Assembly: GCA_040772005.1 (NCBI GenBank)
Contig: JAXGYZ010000003.1
Span: forward strand, 372,001 to 436,000
DNA from: MWBF01 sp040772005
GTDB lineage: Bacteria > Chloroflexota > Anaerolineae > CG2-30-64-16
Direction of reading: 5' to 3'
DNA: 64,000 nt
The notes beneath the pieces are model-generated. The model saw nothing but the letters and a program-made list of their open reading frames with translations. It searched no databases and had not been told where the DNA came from. Position 1 is the first letter of the stretch. The number at the start of each line of letters is the position of its first letter. Made by a program: the position numbers and the translations under genes. Positions 24,011 through 32,491 of this stretch are shown here, one piece after another.

Positions 24011-24891
24011 CAGATGCCGGGCTGCGGGGTGGCGCGTGCCACCTGCTCCCCGGACAGGCCGAGGAAGCGCCGGAGATTCCCGCCCTGCACCTTATCCAAC
24101 ACATCCCGGCCCACGCCGAGCGAGGTCAGGATCTCCTCGTCGCGCTGGAGCCATTCGCGCGCCCACGCGCTATGGTAGCCGGGCGCGCGGCAATCGCTGC
24201 CGAAGATGACGTGATCGGCCACGTCATAGCCCGCGCCGAAGAGATCGGTCAATGCGCGGCGGCGATAGCTGGGCGGCGTGCCGGGGGTGATGTCCACGAA
24301 CATTTCCACACCGGATGCTTCCCCTGGCGACCGGCGGTGACCCAGCGCGTTGAGCATCTTGCCGTAAACGGCGATCAACTCGTCGCACCAGGGCCAGCCG
24401 ATGTGTGCCAGGGCGAAGCGCAACCCCGGCACATCGAGCAGCGCCTCGAAGCCCGCGGGCCGGCAGTACTCGGATGAGGGCTTACCGTCCCACAGGATCC
24501 CGGAGTGAAAGAGAATCGGCCGGCCGGTCGCGGCGATGGCGCGGAAGGTGGCCAGCGCGGCCGGATGGCCCGGATGGAAATGGTCGCAGATGACCTTGAA
24601 CCCGGCGACGCCGCGGCCCGCGGCCAGCGCGACCTGATCGAGCGCATCCGGCTCCAGCGGATCGATCCAGAAGAGCGGGTAGAGGTTTAAGCTGAGCGCG
24701 CACCAGTCGAGCACGTGCCGCAGCCGGGCGGCGGACGATGGCACGTCCTGCGTGTCGCGGGCAAACGAGGCGGGCGGCTGGGAGATGAGCGCGCCGCCGC
24801 TGACGCCTGCGGCCTGGAGCTCGGCCAGGAAGCCCGGCGCGGCGGGTTCAGGGCCCATCAGATGAATGTGGCCGTCGAGGACGGTTGTCAT
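24010..24891 (-). CDS. amidohydrolase 2 family (TIM-barrel metal hydrolase)
   Basis: A 293-residue TIM-barrel metal-dependent hydrolase. The first metal motif HxH is in VLDGHIHLMG at the N-terminus; a His in RPILFHSGI and one in FALAHIGWPWCDE follow in the usual order, and the barrel-closing Asp is in VIFGSDCRAPGYH. Relatives include decarboxylases and lactonases of sugar-acid or aromatic paths. With a nearby fucosidase, rhamnosidase and dehydrogenases, a sugar-lactone role is possible but unproven. The preceding gene on this strand is the S subunit gene, but the gap has repeats, so it may have its own promoter. Confidence 0.84.
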   Translation of the reverse strand: MTTVLDGHIHLMGPEPAAPGFLAELQAAGVSGGALISQPPASFARDTQDVPSSAARLRHVLDWCALSLNLYPLFWIDPLEPDALDQVALAAGRGVAGFKVICDHFHPGHPAALATFRAIAATGRPILFHSGILWDGKPSSEYCRPAGFEALLDVPGLRFALAHIGWPWCDELIAVYGKMLNALGHRRSPGEASGVEMFVDITPGTPPSYRRRALTDLFGAGYDVADHVIFGSDCRAPGYHSAWAREWLQRDEEILTSLGVGRDVLDKVQGGNLRRFLGLSGEQVARATPQPGI

Positions 24892-24914
24892 GGCTGTGCC
24901 TCCGCTGTTGGTGA

Positions 24915-24967
24915 CTGGAAACTGGAAGCTGGAAGCTGGAAACTGGAAGCTGGAAACTGGAATCTGG
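24915..24967. repeat. tandem heptamer CTGGAAR
   Basis: Seven full copies of CTGGAAA/CTGGAAG/CTGGAAT and a partial one, directly upstream of the amidohydrolase start. Copy number is likely to vary by slippage. Confidence 0.9.
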
Positions 24968-24999
24968 CAGTTGGCGGTGCGTTTCGTTCAGGGGCGCGA

Positions 25000-25060
25000 G
25001 CATCCTGAGCGGGTGGGCGGCTCACCTCCGCCGACCGTATATCGCCAGTCGAAGGATGCC
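25000..25060. repeat. REP-like palindrome (GCATCCTGAGCGG ... GTCGAAGGATGC)
   Basis: Member of a family with outer arms GCATCCT/AGGATGC and inner TGAGCGG and CAGTCGAAG; other copies at 28739-28830, 31727-31803 and inside tilS at 42151-42198. Confidence 0.75.
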
Positions 25061-25062
25061 CT

Positions 25063-26466
25063 TCATGGGGCCGCCGGAGCATCGGCAAGGAACGTCAGCG
25101 CGGCTTCCTCGCCCTGTTCGATGGCGATTTCGACGGCGCGCTTGGCCTGTTCGAGCAGGGCGTGGGCGCGCCGGCGGTTGGCGTGGGCTGACCGAACAGC
25201 GGTCACGGTTGCGTCGATGGCATTGGACAAGATATCGGGAAACGGCAGGTTGAGTAGATCGGTCTCGCTGATTGCCGGATATAGGCTTGCACTTGTATGA
25301 AGGTCCATTAACTCACAGATGAGAGGAAGACGCAGATAAGTCAAGAGGACTTCGGCAGGTACAGCTTGGGGAGTTAGCACCACAAACCCACTGCTTGCGA
25401 TATATCCGTCCTGTTCGGGAGTGATTAGCGCAGTGAGCCGCCGATTAGGTCGCACCGTTGACGTAACCACATCCCCCGCATGAACACGCCATGTCGCCCG
25501 ACTTGGCGCATTTGCCATCGGTATTAGTTCCGACCGTGTCGTACCATCACCGAGCACATCGCTGATTTCGATATATGAAAAGACCCCATCATTTGCCGGC
25601 ACAAACCGCTCTCGTCGCGCAGGCGCAACCTCACGAAGCTTGCGATTACTTGCGCCCAAGCGTGCCAGCAGTTCGGTGACTCGTGGAGAGAAGTAACGTG
25701 CATCCCACCGCCCGGCAGCGAATGCCTCCTGGGCGCTGCGGGTGTAGGTGAGCGGTTCCGGCGGCTGCCAGTCGGCCAGGCCGAGGGCGGCGGTCAGGAT
25801 GGCCTCGGCTTCCTTGTTCTGTCGAATCCCTTCGGTATGGGCAGTAAAAGCCTCCTCTACAAGCTCAACACATCTTTCTTTCAGACCTGTTGCCGCATTA
25901 AATACGGGTAGGTCTCGAACAAGCGTTATTGTTAAGTGTGGTTGAGCCGTTTGAGAACTCGAACGCAGCAGCATTCGATTGAAGAAGCTTGTTTGAAAGT
26001 AGAGGTACAGGAAAATCTGATCGGCTCTCGGCAGTACTGAGCTGTTGAGAAAGATCAGGTCTCGGCTGGCGGCGGCTTCTCCGGTAATCAGACCTATACG
26101 CGCAATGGAGCCACCCTTTGTAAGAACTATATCGCCAGGATGCACCAGGGCAAGATTCGGAAAGCGGTCGCAAAGCTCAGAAGGAATACGCGTACAGTTC
26201 GCGAAATCAATCAGAGTGTCGACATCCGCAACCCGAAGGAAAGGCAAGGTTCCCAGGCCGTAGTATGCCTCAATCGCAGGATAAAAGGCGCTACCATCAA
26301 CCGTGAGCCCCAGGGCAGCGAAAGACTGAAACTTATCGAAACGCGACTCGGCCAGAGCTTGATCGGTCAGGTGTTGCTTCTGGAAGTACTCAGGATCTAA
26401 GCGCTGCGTGGGCGTACCTGCAATCACTCTTGAAGATGAAACAATGGTTAGTTCCAACCCCTCCAA
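25063..26466 (-). CDS. type I restriction-type specificity (S) subunit
   Basis: A 467-residue HsdS-like protein with two target-recognition domains, one at about 20-200 (GLGTLPFLRVADVD, HPGDIVLTKGGSIARIGLI) and one at about 255-420 (FSYIEISDVLGDGT, VHAGDVVTSTVRPNRRL), each followed by a helical spacer. It gives DNA sequence specificity to the methyltransferase upstream. The frame opens at a TTG (26466) with no clear ribosome site; the same frame continues upstream without a stop as FFRLTPFDSARYERL, so the true start is uncertain. Its base composition is lower in GC than the flanking genes, which suggests transfer. Confidence 0.85.
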   Translation of the reverse strand: MEGLELTIVSSSRVIAGTPTQRLDPEYFQKQHLTDQALAESRFDKFQSFAALGLTVDGSAFYPAIEAYYGLGTLPFLRVADVDTLIDFANCTRIPSELCDRFPNLALVHPGDIVLTKGGSIARIGLITGEAAASRDLIFLNSSVLPRADQIFLYLYFQTSFFNRMLLRSSSQTAQPHLTITLVRDLPVFNAATGLKERCVELVEEAFTAHTEGIRQNKEAEAILTAALGLADWQPPEPLTYTRSAQEAFAAGRWDARYFSPRVTELLARLGASNRKLREVAPARRERFVPANDGVFSYIEISDVLGDGTTRSELIPMANAPSRATWRVHAGDVVTSTVRPNRRLTALITPEQDGYIASSGFVVLTPQAVPAEVLLTYLRLPLICELMDLHTSASLYPAISETDLLNLPFPDILSNAIDATVTAVRSAHANRRRAHALLEQAKRAVEIAIEQGEEAALTFLADAPAAP

Positions 26467-26498
26467 CAGCCGTTCGTAGCGGGCACTGTCGAAGGGGG

Positions 26499-28520
26499 TC
26501 AGGCGAAAAAACTCAGCCCCTCGCGGCGGGCGAACTCCGCAAACGCCTCCGCGATGCCGTCCCCTGTCATTCCCTCGTGATTGAACAGGTCGTGCTGGAC
26601 GATCCAGTGCCCGTGGCTGTCGCGCTTAGGCCGGCCATCGGCCTCGCGCACGAGAATCTTCTCGCCGCTGGTGTCCTTGCTCGGCTTGCGCTGCGTCGCA
26701 AAGAAGATGTTGTAGTCTTCCACCCGGGGGCACAGCGGCCCGGCGTCCGGGTCGTCGTTCCACTTCTGGACGAAGAGGACGCTGGTCTTGGTGCCGGTGT
26801 GCGGTTTGAAGGTGTTGGGGTCCAACCCCACGACGGCCAGGATGCGGCAGCGCTCGGCGATGAAGCGGCGCACGCGCTGGTCGGTGGCGTTGTTGAGCCG
26901 GCCTTGCGGCAGCACGATCGCCATGCGCCCGCCGGGCCGGAGGAAGTCCAGGTTGCGCTCCACAAAGAGCAGGTCGCGGCCCACGGCCGTTTCCTGTGCG
27001 CCGGGGCTGCCATCCTTCGTCACCTTGCGCGCCAGCTCGTACAAAGCCAGCATATCGCCCTGCTTGATGTCACCGGCAAAGGGCGGGTTAGCCATCAGCA
27101 CGTCGAACTGGAAGCCGCGATAGTCCCCCCTGACGGCTTGCAGCTTACGCAGCTTGCGCCAGCCTTCGCCGTACACATCGGCCCACTCGTCCTGCCGGGT
27201 GGTCTCATCCCACTTCTTCCAGTCAAGGGTGTTCAGGTGGAGCACGTTGGTCTGGCCGTCACCGGCAATCAGGTTGAGGCAGCGCGCGACCCGCACGCTC
27301 TTCTCGTCGAAGTCAATGGCGAAGACATTATCATCCACGTACTCGGCACAGCGGGCGGGCTTCTCGTCGAGGGTGAAGAGGTGCGAGCCGGATATCCCTT
27401 CGTCCTCCAGGATGGCGCGCCAGACGTGGAAGATAACATGGACGGGGAAGCCCGCCGAACCGCAGGCCGGGTCAATGACCGTCTCGTGCTCTTGCGGGTT
27501 GAGCATCTTGACGCACATATCAATCACCCAGCGCGGCGTGAAATACTGGCCTTTCTCGCCCTTGTAGGACTTGTTGACGAGATACTCGAATGCTTCGTCA
27601 ATCACATCCAGGTTGGAGTTGAACAGCTTCCACTCTTCCAGCGAGCCGACGCACACCTGCAAGTGATCGGGCGTGAGCTTGATACGTTCGTCAGGCGGGA
27701 ACACGCCTTCCCACTTCTTCTGCGCCTCGTTGAACAACGCCTGAATGTTCTTTTTGAGTTGGGCGGCGGTATTCTGGTTGCGGAAGCGGAGGAACCGCTG
27801 GCCCTTCCACCGGCGATAGCACGCCAGCTCGTCGTAGAGCTTGGTGAAGATGAGCTTAAAGACTTCCTCGAAGACGTCCACGCCCGCATTGGCGAGCACT
27901 TCGTCCTCCATCTCCTCGATGCGCTGGCGCAGGGAAGGCGTTTTGCGGCCCTCTGCCTCCCTTTCCTGCTCTTTGGCGATCAGGGTTTCGATCGTCCAGG
28001 GTTGGCCCGCCACATCCTCAATCGTTTGGTGCGCCGTGGGCAAATCCGGGATCGGGACGAAGTAATTGGGATCCTTGCGGTTCCATACCTGCGCGGTGAC
28101 GCCGTCGCTCCACAGGGCGAGCGGTGCGCCGGTGGCATGGGTGTAGCTGCGAAGCTGTTCCTTGCCGGTCTTGCTGTTGCGCTGCTTGACCTCGATAATG
28201 ATATACGGCACAGTCGGGCGGTCGGCGTCAAAGACGACGATGTCGGCCCGTTTCGATGTGTCGCGGCCAAAGGTGATGGGATATTCAATGTCCACCCGCT
28301 CCAACGGATAGCCGTAATAAGTGACCAGCCGGTGCAACCACAGTTGCCGGACGAGTTCTTCCTTCGTCAGCAGGATATCCTTGTTTCTTTTGAGGCACTT
28401 GACGTAGGTCTTGCCGTTCTTATCCACGCAAGCCGCCCGAACCGCGGTGTTGAGCGCAACGCCGAAAAGATCAGGGGAGATCACGCTATCGCTTGAGGTC
28501 GAAGGATCAGCAACAGCCAT
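26499..28520 (-). CDS. nuclease-methyltransferase fusion (HSDR_N-like + N6-adenine DNA methylase)
   Basis: A 673-residue protein. The N-terminal part (about 25-150) resembles the HsdR N-terminal nuclease fold: E55 region EELVRQLWLHRL, D93 in RADIVVFDA and E110-x-K112 in IIIEVKQRN give a PD-(D/E)XK pattern. The rest is an HsdM-like methylase with motif I DPACGSAGFPVHV (about 350) and motif IV NPPF (478-481) for adenine N6 methylation. The S subunit gene starts 33 bases later. No helicase/translocase gene is nearby, so the pair resembles BcgI-like two-protein systems more than type I. AAAGGA lies 9 bases before ATG 28520. Confidence 0.85.
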   Translation of the reverse strand: MAVADPSTSSDSVISPDLFGVALNTAVRAACVDKNGKTYVKCLKRNKDILLTKEELVRQLWLHRLVTYYGYPLERVDIEYPITFGRDTSKRADIVVFDADRPTVPYIIIEVKQRNSKTGKEQLRSYTHATGAPLALWSDGVTAQVWNRKDPNYFVPIPDLPTAHQTIEDVAGQPWTIETLIAKEQEREAEGRKTPSLRQRIEEMEDEVLANAGVDVFEEVFKLIFTKLYDELACYRRWKGQRFLRFRNQNTAAQLKKNIQALFNEAQKKWEGVFPPDERIKLTPDHLQVCVGSLEEWKLFNSNLDVIDEAFEYLVNKSYKGEKGQYFTPRWVIDMCVKMLNPQEHETVIDPACGSAGFPVHVIFHVWRAILEDEGISGSHLFTLDEKPARCAEYVDDNVFAIDFDEKSVRVARCLNLIAGDGQTNVLHLNTLDWKKWDETTRQDEWADVYGEGWRKLRKLQAVRGDYRGFQFDVLMANPPFAGDIKQGDMLALYELARKVTKDGSPGAQETAVGRDLLFVERNLDFLRPGGRMAIVLPQGRLNNATDQRVRRFIAERCRILAVVGLDPNTFKPHTGTKTSVLFVQKWNDDPDAGPLCPRVEDYNIFFATQRKPSKDTSGEKILVREADGRPKRDSHGHWIVQHDLFNHEGMTGDGIAEAFAEFARREGLSFFA

Positions 28521-28665
28521 ATCATAGGTCCTTTGCATCAATGGTTTGAAGCATGCCGGAGCAATGCACGTGTACTCTCGAAAGCTAGGCGGTTTCGCTT
28601 GAAGACCAAACTGCTCGCGCGGGCTGAGTAAAACGCGATTGTGGCTTGTGATAGATGACGCACAG

Positions 28666-28695
28666 ATTTTAGCACACGGCGCGTACGGGCGTCAA
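28666..28695 (-). promoter_or_regulatory. promoter of the methylase/S operon
   Basis: On the minus strand TTGACG (28690-28695), 18-base spacer ending in TGC, then TAAAAT (28666-28671). About 145 bases upstream of the methylase start. Confidence 0.6.
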
Positions 28696-28715
28696 ATGTT
28701 CCGCCGTTTGTCCCG

Positions 28716-28860
28716 GAATTCCAAATGTACGCGAGAGTTCAGGTATTCTGAGCGGAGCGCAGCGCAGTCGAAGAATGCCGGACAGCGGATATCCTTCGAC
28801 TACGGCCCTCCGGGCCTCCGCTCAGGATGCTTTGCCGCTTACATTTGGAATTCCTGCCGT
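28716..28860. repeat. compound palindromic element with GGAATTCC ends
   Basis: Outer arms GGAATTCCAAATGTA (28716-28730) and TACATTTGGAATTCC (28840-28854) enclose two divergent copies of the GCATCCT/AGGATGC REP family (28739-28830). The right end matches the element at 23990-24010 in 20 of 21 bases. Together with flanking sequence it fills the 500-base gap between the methylase operon and the next sigma gene. Confidence 0.7.
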
Positions 28861-29015
28861 TTGTCCCGGGGCTTACTGAGTGGGCAGCGCATGGGGACGC
28901 AACCCTGGTGGATGATTTGATGCGGAATTACACAAGGGTATTGATTCCTGCGCAGACCGGCGCGATACTGTGCGAGGTCGGATTTGCACGCAGCCGACTC
29001 GAAAGAGCGTGGTCG

Positions 29016-29747
29016 ATGACTACGGCCGAGTTACCGTCTGCCGGTTCGCCGTCGAAGACCCTGGACGAGCTCACCCGCGATTGCGCAGATGAGACCGCGC
29101 TCTTCTTCCGCGGGCACAACCACGATTCACCTGATTGCTTCGAACTATTCCGCCGCGCCCTGGAACTGAACAGCCAGCGCGCCTGGGAGTCCATCTGCGC
29201 GCAGTATCTCCCCCTGGTCCGGAGTTGGGTGGCCCAGCACCCTGAGCTGGCGCACAGCGGCGGCGATATCCACGACCTCGCGAACCGGGCCTTCGAACGC
29301 ATGTGGGCGGCCTGGACGCCGGACAAGTTCCGGCGCTTCCGCGACCTGCGGGCGCTGCTGGCCTATCTGAAGATGTGCGCGCACAGCGCGGTGATCGAGG
29401 AGCTGCGCCGGGCCGGGCCCAGCCCGCGCCCCGTCGTGCTCTCCGACCTGCCCGAGGACGCGCTGGACGTGCTGCCCCGGAATCCCGGCCCGTCCGTCGA
29501 GAGTGAAGTCCTGCACCGGGAGCGGCGCGAGGAACTCTGGCAGATGGTCCGGGCGCGGCTGCGCGACGACCGGGAGCGCCTGGTGCTGCACGACCTGTTC
29601 CTGCTCGACCTGAAGCCCGCCGCGCTCCTGGCCCGGCACCGGGAAGTGTTTCGCGATATCCGCGAGGTGTACCTGATCCGGCAGGTCGTGCTCGAACGCC
29701 TGGGTCGCGATGCCCAGTTGAGGAAGTTCTTTGGCCTGGATGCTTGA
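29016..29747 (+). CDS. sigma-70-like regulatory protein
   Basis: A 243-residue protein that looks like a divergent RNA polymerase sigma factor. ETALFFRGHNHDSPDCFELFRRAL and AWESICAQYLPLVRSWV match the region 2 part (residues about 25-75), and DIHDLANRAFERMWAAW the conserved region 2.4 neighbourhood. The C-terminal half (REELWQMVRARLRDDRERLVLHDLFLLDLKPAALLA) would be region 4 but is degenerate. Several in-frame ATGs occur upstream (28827, 28920); 29016 was chosen because the conserved block begins just after it. The next gene encodes a zinc-finger protein, as expected for a sigma/anti-sigma pair. Confidence 0.7.
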   Translation: MTTAELPSAGSPSKTLDELTRDCADETALFFRGHNHDSPDCFELFRRALELNSQRAWESICAQYLPLVRSWVAQHPELAHSGGDIHDLANRAFERMWAAWTPDKFRRFRDLRALLAYLKMCAHSAVIEELRRAGPSPRPVVLSDLPEDALDVLPRNPGPSVESEVLHRERREELWQMVRARLRDDRERLVLHDLFLLDLKPAALLARHREVFRDIREVYLIRQVVLERLGRDAQLRKFFGLDA

Positions 29748-29785
29748 AAATACGCGCTTGGCGCGTTCAGATATCGGAGAGTGAG

Positions 29786-30523
29786 ATGACCCTGACCTGT
29801 AGCCTGCCGCCGGAGCCCGATGATGCGCGGCTCCTGGCCTTCCTCGACGGCCAGCCCGATGAACCCATCGCAGCCCATCTGCGGGGCTGCTCCTACTGCC
29901 GCGGCCGGGCCCGGCGGCTTGAGCGCATGGAAGTTGTCCTGCGCTCCCTGCTGTACCGGGTGACCTGCCCGTCGCCGCTGGAGCTGGGGGAGTACCATCT
30001 CGGCGTCCTGGCCGGCAAGCAGGCGCGTGCCATCGGGCGGCACCTTGCGGAATGCCCCCATTGTGCCCGCGAGGTGGCCCAACTGGAGAGCTTCCTGGGC
30101 GACCTCGCGCCGGTACACGCACCCAGCCTGGCGGAGCAGCTCGTGGAACAAATCGACGTCCTGGTGGCGCGTCTCGCGGGCGGCGTCTCCGGCCTGCTGC
30201 TCACGCCGCAGCTTGCACCCGTGTTGGCGGGGGTGCGTGGGGGCGGGTCGGGTCCGGTCATCTACGAGGCTGGAGGGGCGCGCGTCTACATGACGAGCCA
30301 GCCGGCCGCGGCAGGTGCGGACGGGCGGGACCTGCTGGGCCTCCTGTCCGGGGTGGACCCGGCGGGCTTCAGCGCGTACCTGTGGCAGGACGGCCGGCTG
30401 GTCGCGACTGCGCTCGTCGACGCGGGCGGCAACTTCGTGGTGCACGATCTGGCCTCAGCACAGTACGAGCTGGTCCTCAGTGGACCGGGCCAGGAGATTT
30501 ACATCGAGCGGTTGGAAATCTGA
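29786..30523 (+). CDS. putative zinc-finger anti-sigma factor
   Basis: A 245-residue protein with two HxxxCxxC motifs, HLRGCSYCRGRAR near residue 34 and HLAECPHCAREV near 88, the pattern of zinc-binding anti-sigma domains. No membrane span is clear, but VSGLLLTPQLAPVLAGV near 140 is hydrophobic. The C-terminal third (FSAYLWQDGRLVATALVDAG) resembles a beta-sandwich. It lies 38 bases after the sigma-like gene and likely holds it inactive until a signal arrives. The ATG at 29786 follows GGAGAG; the ATG at 29744 overlaps the upstream stop and lacks a site. Confidence 0.72.
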   Translation: MTLTCSLPPEPDDARLLAFLDGQPDEPIAAHLRGCSYCRGRARRLERMEVVLRSLLYRVTCPSPLELGEYHLGVLAGKQARAIGRHLAECPHCAREVAQLESFLGDLAPVHAPSLAEQLVEQIDVLVARLAGGVSGLLLTPQLAPVLAGVRGGGSGPVIYEAGGARVYMTSQPAAAGADGRDLLGLLSGVDPAGFSAYLWQDGRLVATALVDAGGNFVVHDLASAQYELVLSGPGQEIYIERLEI

Positions 30524-30762
30524 GCTAATCCCCTGACTCCAGCCTGACCCTCTGCCGGCAAGCCCCGGGTGCACAGCCTGGGGTTTGTGCGTTAAGCCCT
30601 CCCGCTTTCCTTGTGCCTTCCCCCAACCGGCTGAAGACCCAACTCCACTTGTAACTTGTCCTCCTCATGCTGGAAAACCCCGCGCGCCCGCGTTCATAGG
30701 AGCGAGACGGACAGGCAATATCGCTTGCCCGTGCGGTGGGTGATCAGCAAGGGAGGTATGCC

Positions 30763-31551
30763 GTGAAGCGCACATGCAGTTTGAGCACCGGCGCCGTGGT
30801 CGTTCGACTCCTGCTGTTGGGGTTCCTGGCCCTGGTCCCGCTGCCCGGCACACCGGTTCGTGCCGCGGCGCCCGTCTCGTGCCGTGCGCCGGCGGATGAG
30901 GCGGCACGGAAATACTGCGCCGCGCTGGAAGAGCAGGTGCTCGATGCGACGGTCTTCCTGTGTTTCCGGGTGGCGTGCGGCAGCCGGGCCAACCAGGGCC
31001 AGACGCTCGTGCACTCGCACGCGACGGTCGTGGATGAGCAGACGGTGCTGACCCATGACCACTATGGCTGGACGAACAATCCCAAGTGCAGGCTGGAGGC
31101 GCTCGTCGTCTACAGCGGCCGCGGCATGCGGCTGGCAGAGTACGAGGATCCGGAGACGTTGGGTGCGCTGGTGGCGGGGCTGCGTCCGGACCCGGCCGGC
31201 AGCCGCTACCACTCCCGTTTGCTGACCTTCCCGGAGCCGCTGTTTGTGGCGGCGAATGTCACTTACGACCGCGTGGACGGCGAGCCCGGCGCGGATGTGC
31301 TGGCAGGTTGGGGTGAGCTGGCGGAGGTGAACTGGACCTCGTACCCGCAGCAGACCTATGTGCAGTGGGTGAAGCCTGCCAGATTGGAGGTGCGGGGCGA
31401 GGCGCTGGCGCTCTTCGTCCAGCAGCCCGTGAAGGTGGGAGCGTCGGGCGGCGGCGTCTTCCGGGTCGTGAACGGGCAACTGCACCACGTCGGCAACGTC
31501 TGGGCCACCCGGCTCCGTGAAGGCACGAGCGTCGTGGCGCTGAACCAGTAG
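30763..31551 (+). CDS. secreted trypsin-like protein with altered catalytic motifs
   Basis: A 262-residue protein starting at GTG 30763 behind GGGAGG, with a signal peptide (LLLLGFLALVPLPGTPVRAAA). The body has a chymotrypsin-fold pattern: a His in TVLTHDHYGW at the place of the LTAAHC motif, and the Ser loop KVGASGGGVF instead of GDSGGP. An Asp for the triad is not certain. It may be a protease that acts in the envelope, or a worn relative. Cysteines at CRVAC and C..Y..C suggest disulfides. It is not close to any chaperone or substrate gene; function is inferred only from fold-like motifs. Confidence 0.6.
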   Translation: MKRTCSLSTGAVVVRLLLLGFLALVPLPGTPVRAAAPVSCRAPADEAARKYCAALEEQVLDATVFLCFRVACGSRANQGQTLVHSHATVVDEQTVLTHDHYGWTNNPKCRLEALVVYSGRGMRLAEYEDPETLGALVAGLRPDPAGSRYHSRLLTFPEPLFVAANVTYDRVDGEPGADVLAGWGELAEVNWTSYPQQTYVQWVKPARLEVRGEALALFVQQPVKVGASGGGVFRVVNGQLHHVGNVWATRLREGTSVVALNQ

Positions 31552-31560
31552 GCAACGAAA

Positions 31561-31595
31561 AACCGGCACTCTGTCAGGTTGTCAGAGTGCCGGTT
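31561..31595 (-). terminator. intrinsic terminator of tRNA-Gln
   Basis: 13-base arms AACCGGCACTCTG and CAGAGTGCCGGTT with a 9-base loop; on the minus strand the stem is followed by a T-run (GGTTTTTCG), so it ends the tRNA transcript, and may also act on the gene at 30763-31551. Confidence 0.82.
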
Positions 31596-31601
31596 GATCT
31601 A

Positions 31602-31672
31602 CTCGGGGACAGGGATTCGAACCCCAAACTTCTGATCCAGAGTCAGATGTTTTACCATTAAACTATCCCCGA
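31602..31672 (-). tRNA. tRNA-Gln(CTG)
   Basis: A 71-base tRNA. The acceptor arms TCGGGGA and TCCCCGA pair fully; the anticodon stem TCTGA/TCAGA encloses the loop CTCTGGA with anticodon CTG (Gln); the T arm has GGTTCGAATCC. CCA is not encoded. A promoter and an intrinsic terminator are both present. Confidence 0.95.
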
Positions 31673-31684
31673 TTGATATTCCAG

Positions 31685-31713
31685 ATTCTACCACTGCGGG
31701 CGGAATCGTGCAA
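31685..31713 (-). promoter_or_regulatory. promoter of tRNA-Gln
   Basis: On the minus strand TTGCAC (31708-31713), 17-base spacer, TAGAAT (31685-31690) with TGG before it; the tRNA 5' end lies 12 bases after the -10 box. Confidence 0.7.
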
Positions 31714-31726
31714 ATCTGGACGGGGT

Positions 31727-31803
31727 TTTCCTTCGACTGCGCTGGCGCTCCGCTCAGGAAGCTCCTTCGACTGCGTGCGGCATTGCCGCCCTCCGCTCAG
31801 GAT
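31727..31803. repeat. two REP-like units between tRNA-Gln and the C39-like gene
   Basis: CCTTCGACTGCG...CTCCGCTCAGGA occurs twice in tandem, same family as the copies at 25000-25060 and in tilS. Confidence 0.7.
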
Positions 31804-31849
31804 GCGCCTTTGATGCTGCACGAGCTGTCCAACCCGCTCGGTGCTGCCG

Positions 31850-32491
31850 TTACTCGTCCGGCGGGCGAGGGCAGAGGAACGGCTGCGCAGCCTCGAGCAG
31901 TTCTGCGGGCAGGCTGTCGCCGGCGGAGGGAAGCCCCGGGAACGGGGCATATGATGGCCGTGAAAGCGAGCGATTCGCGGCCTGCGCATAGACGGCCGCA
32001 GCAAAGATGGCCCGCTTCGGCGTCCAGCCCGAGGCAAAGTACTTCGATAGCTTAACCATTTCTTTGCCGGGCAACTGCCACGGGTCCATAATCTCGCCAT
32101 CCTGGTCGCTGAGGCTCATGAGCCGCACCCAGTGCTGGTTGAGCGTGCCGCCGGGTGTCGAATCTACCTGCAGCACGACGGCCGCACCATCCTCGAGCGC
32201 CGCGGTCAGCTTATCCAGCGGCATCTCGTTGTTCTCGGCCCGGATGAACGCGCTCAGCTTCAGGCCGAGCGGTGCGACACTGTTGAACACGAACAGGTTG
32301 CCGCTGGCAAAGCCTTTGTTTTCGCGCAGCCAGTGGTTCAGATAACCGGGCGACATCGAGTAGCTCGTCATGTCTGTCACCACCGAGGCAACCGATGTCA
32401 CCAGGCAGCCCACTTCGCCCATGGTCGGCGGATTCGAGCCGAGCCGGTCCTGCGACCACTCTGTATCGCGCTGCGAATAGGGTGTGACCAT
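31850..32491 (-). CDS. C39-like papain-fold peptidase domain protein
   Basis: A 213-residue protein of the C39-like papain fold. MVTPYSQRDTEW..RLGS opens it, the presumed catalytic Cys is in MGEVGCLVTSVASV near residue 30, and the His in TLNQHWVRLMSL near 133 with Asp/Asn further on (EIMDPW). The C-terminal tail is less conserved. It starts on the TAA of the preceding gene (TAATG), so it is translated with it. Such domains cut peptides or act as toxin-like or wall-lysing effectors; no export signal is seen here. An upstream ORF extension to 32683 lies in another gene and was rejected. Confidence 0.75.
   Translation of the reverse strand: MVTPYSQRDTEWSQDRLGSNPPTMGEVGCLVTSVASVVTDMTSYSMSPGYLNHWLRENKGFASGNLFVFNSVAPLGLKLSAFIRAENNEMPLDKLTAALEDGAAVVLQVDSTPGGTLNQHWVRLMSLSDQDGEIMDPWQLPGKEMVKLSKYFASGWTPKRAIFAAAVYAQAANRSLSRPSYAPFPGLPSAGDSLPAELLEAAQPFLCPRPPDE

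Noticed and set aside
26430..28496. 688-codon plus-strand ORF opposite the methylase
   Set aside because: Shadow of the methylase, which has clear DPACG and NPPF motifs on the other strand.
28639..28920. 93-codon plus-strand ORF
   Set aside because: It crosses a palindromic repeat element, lacks a ribosome site and resembles no known protein.
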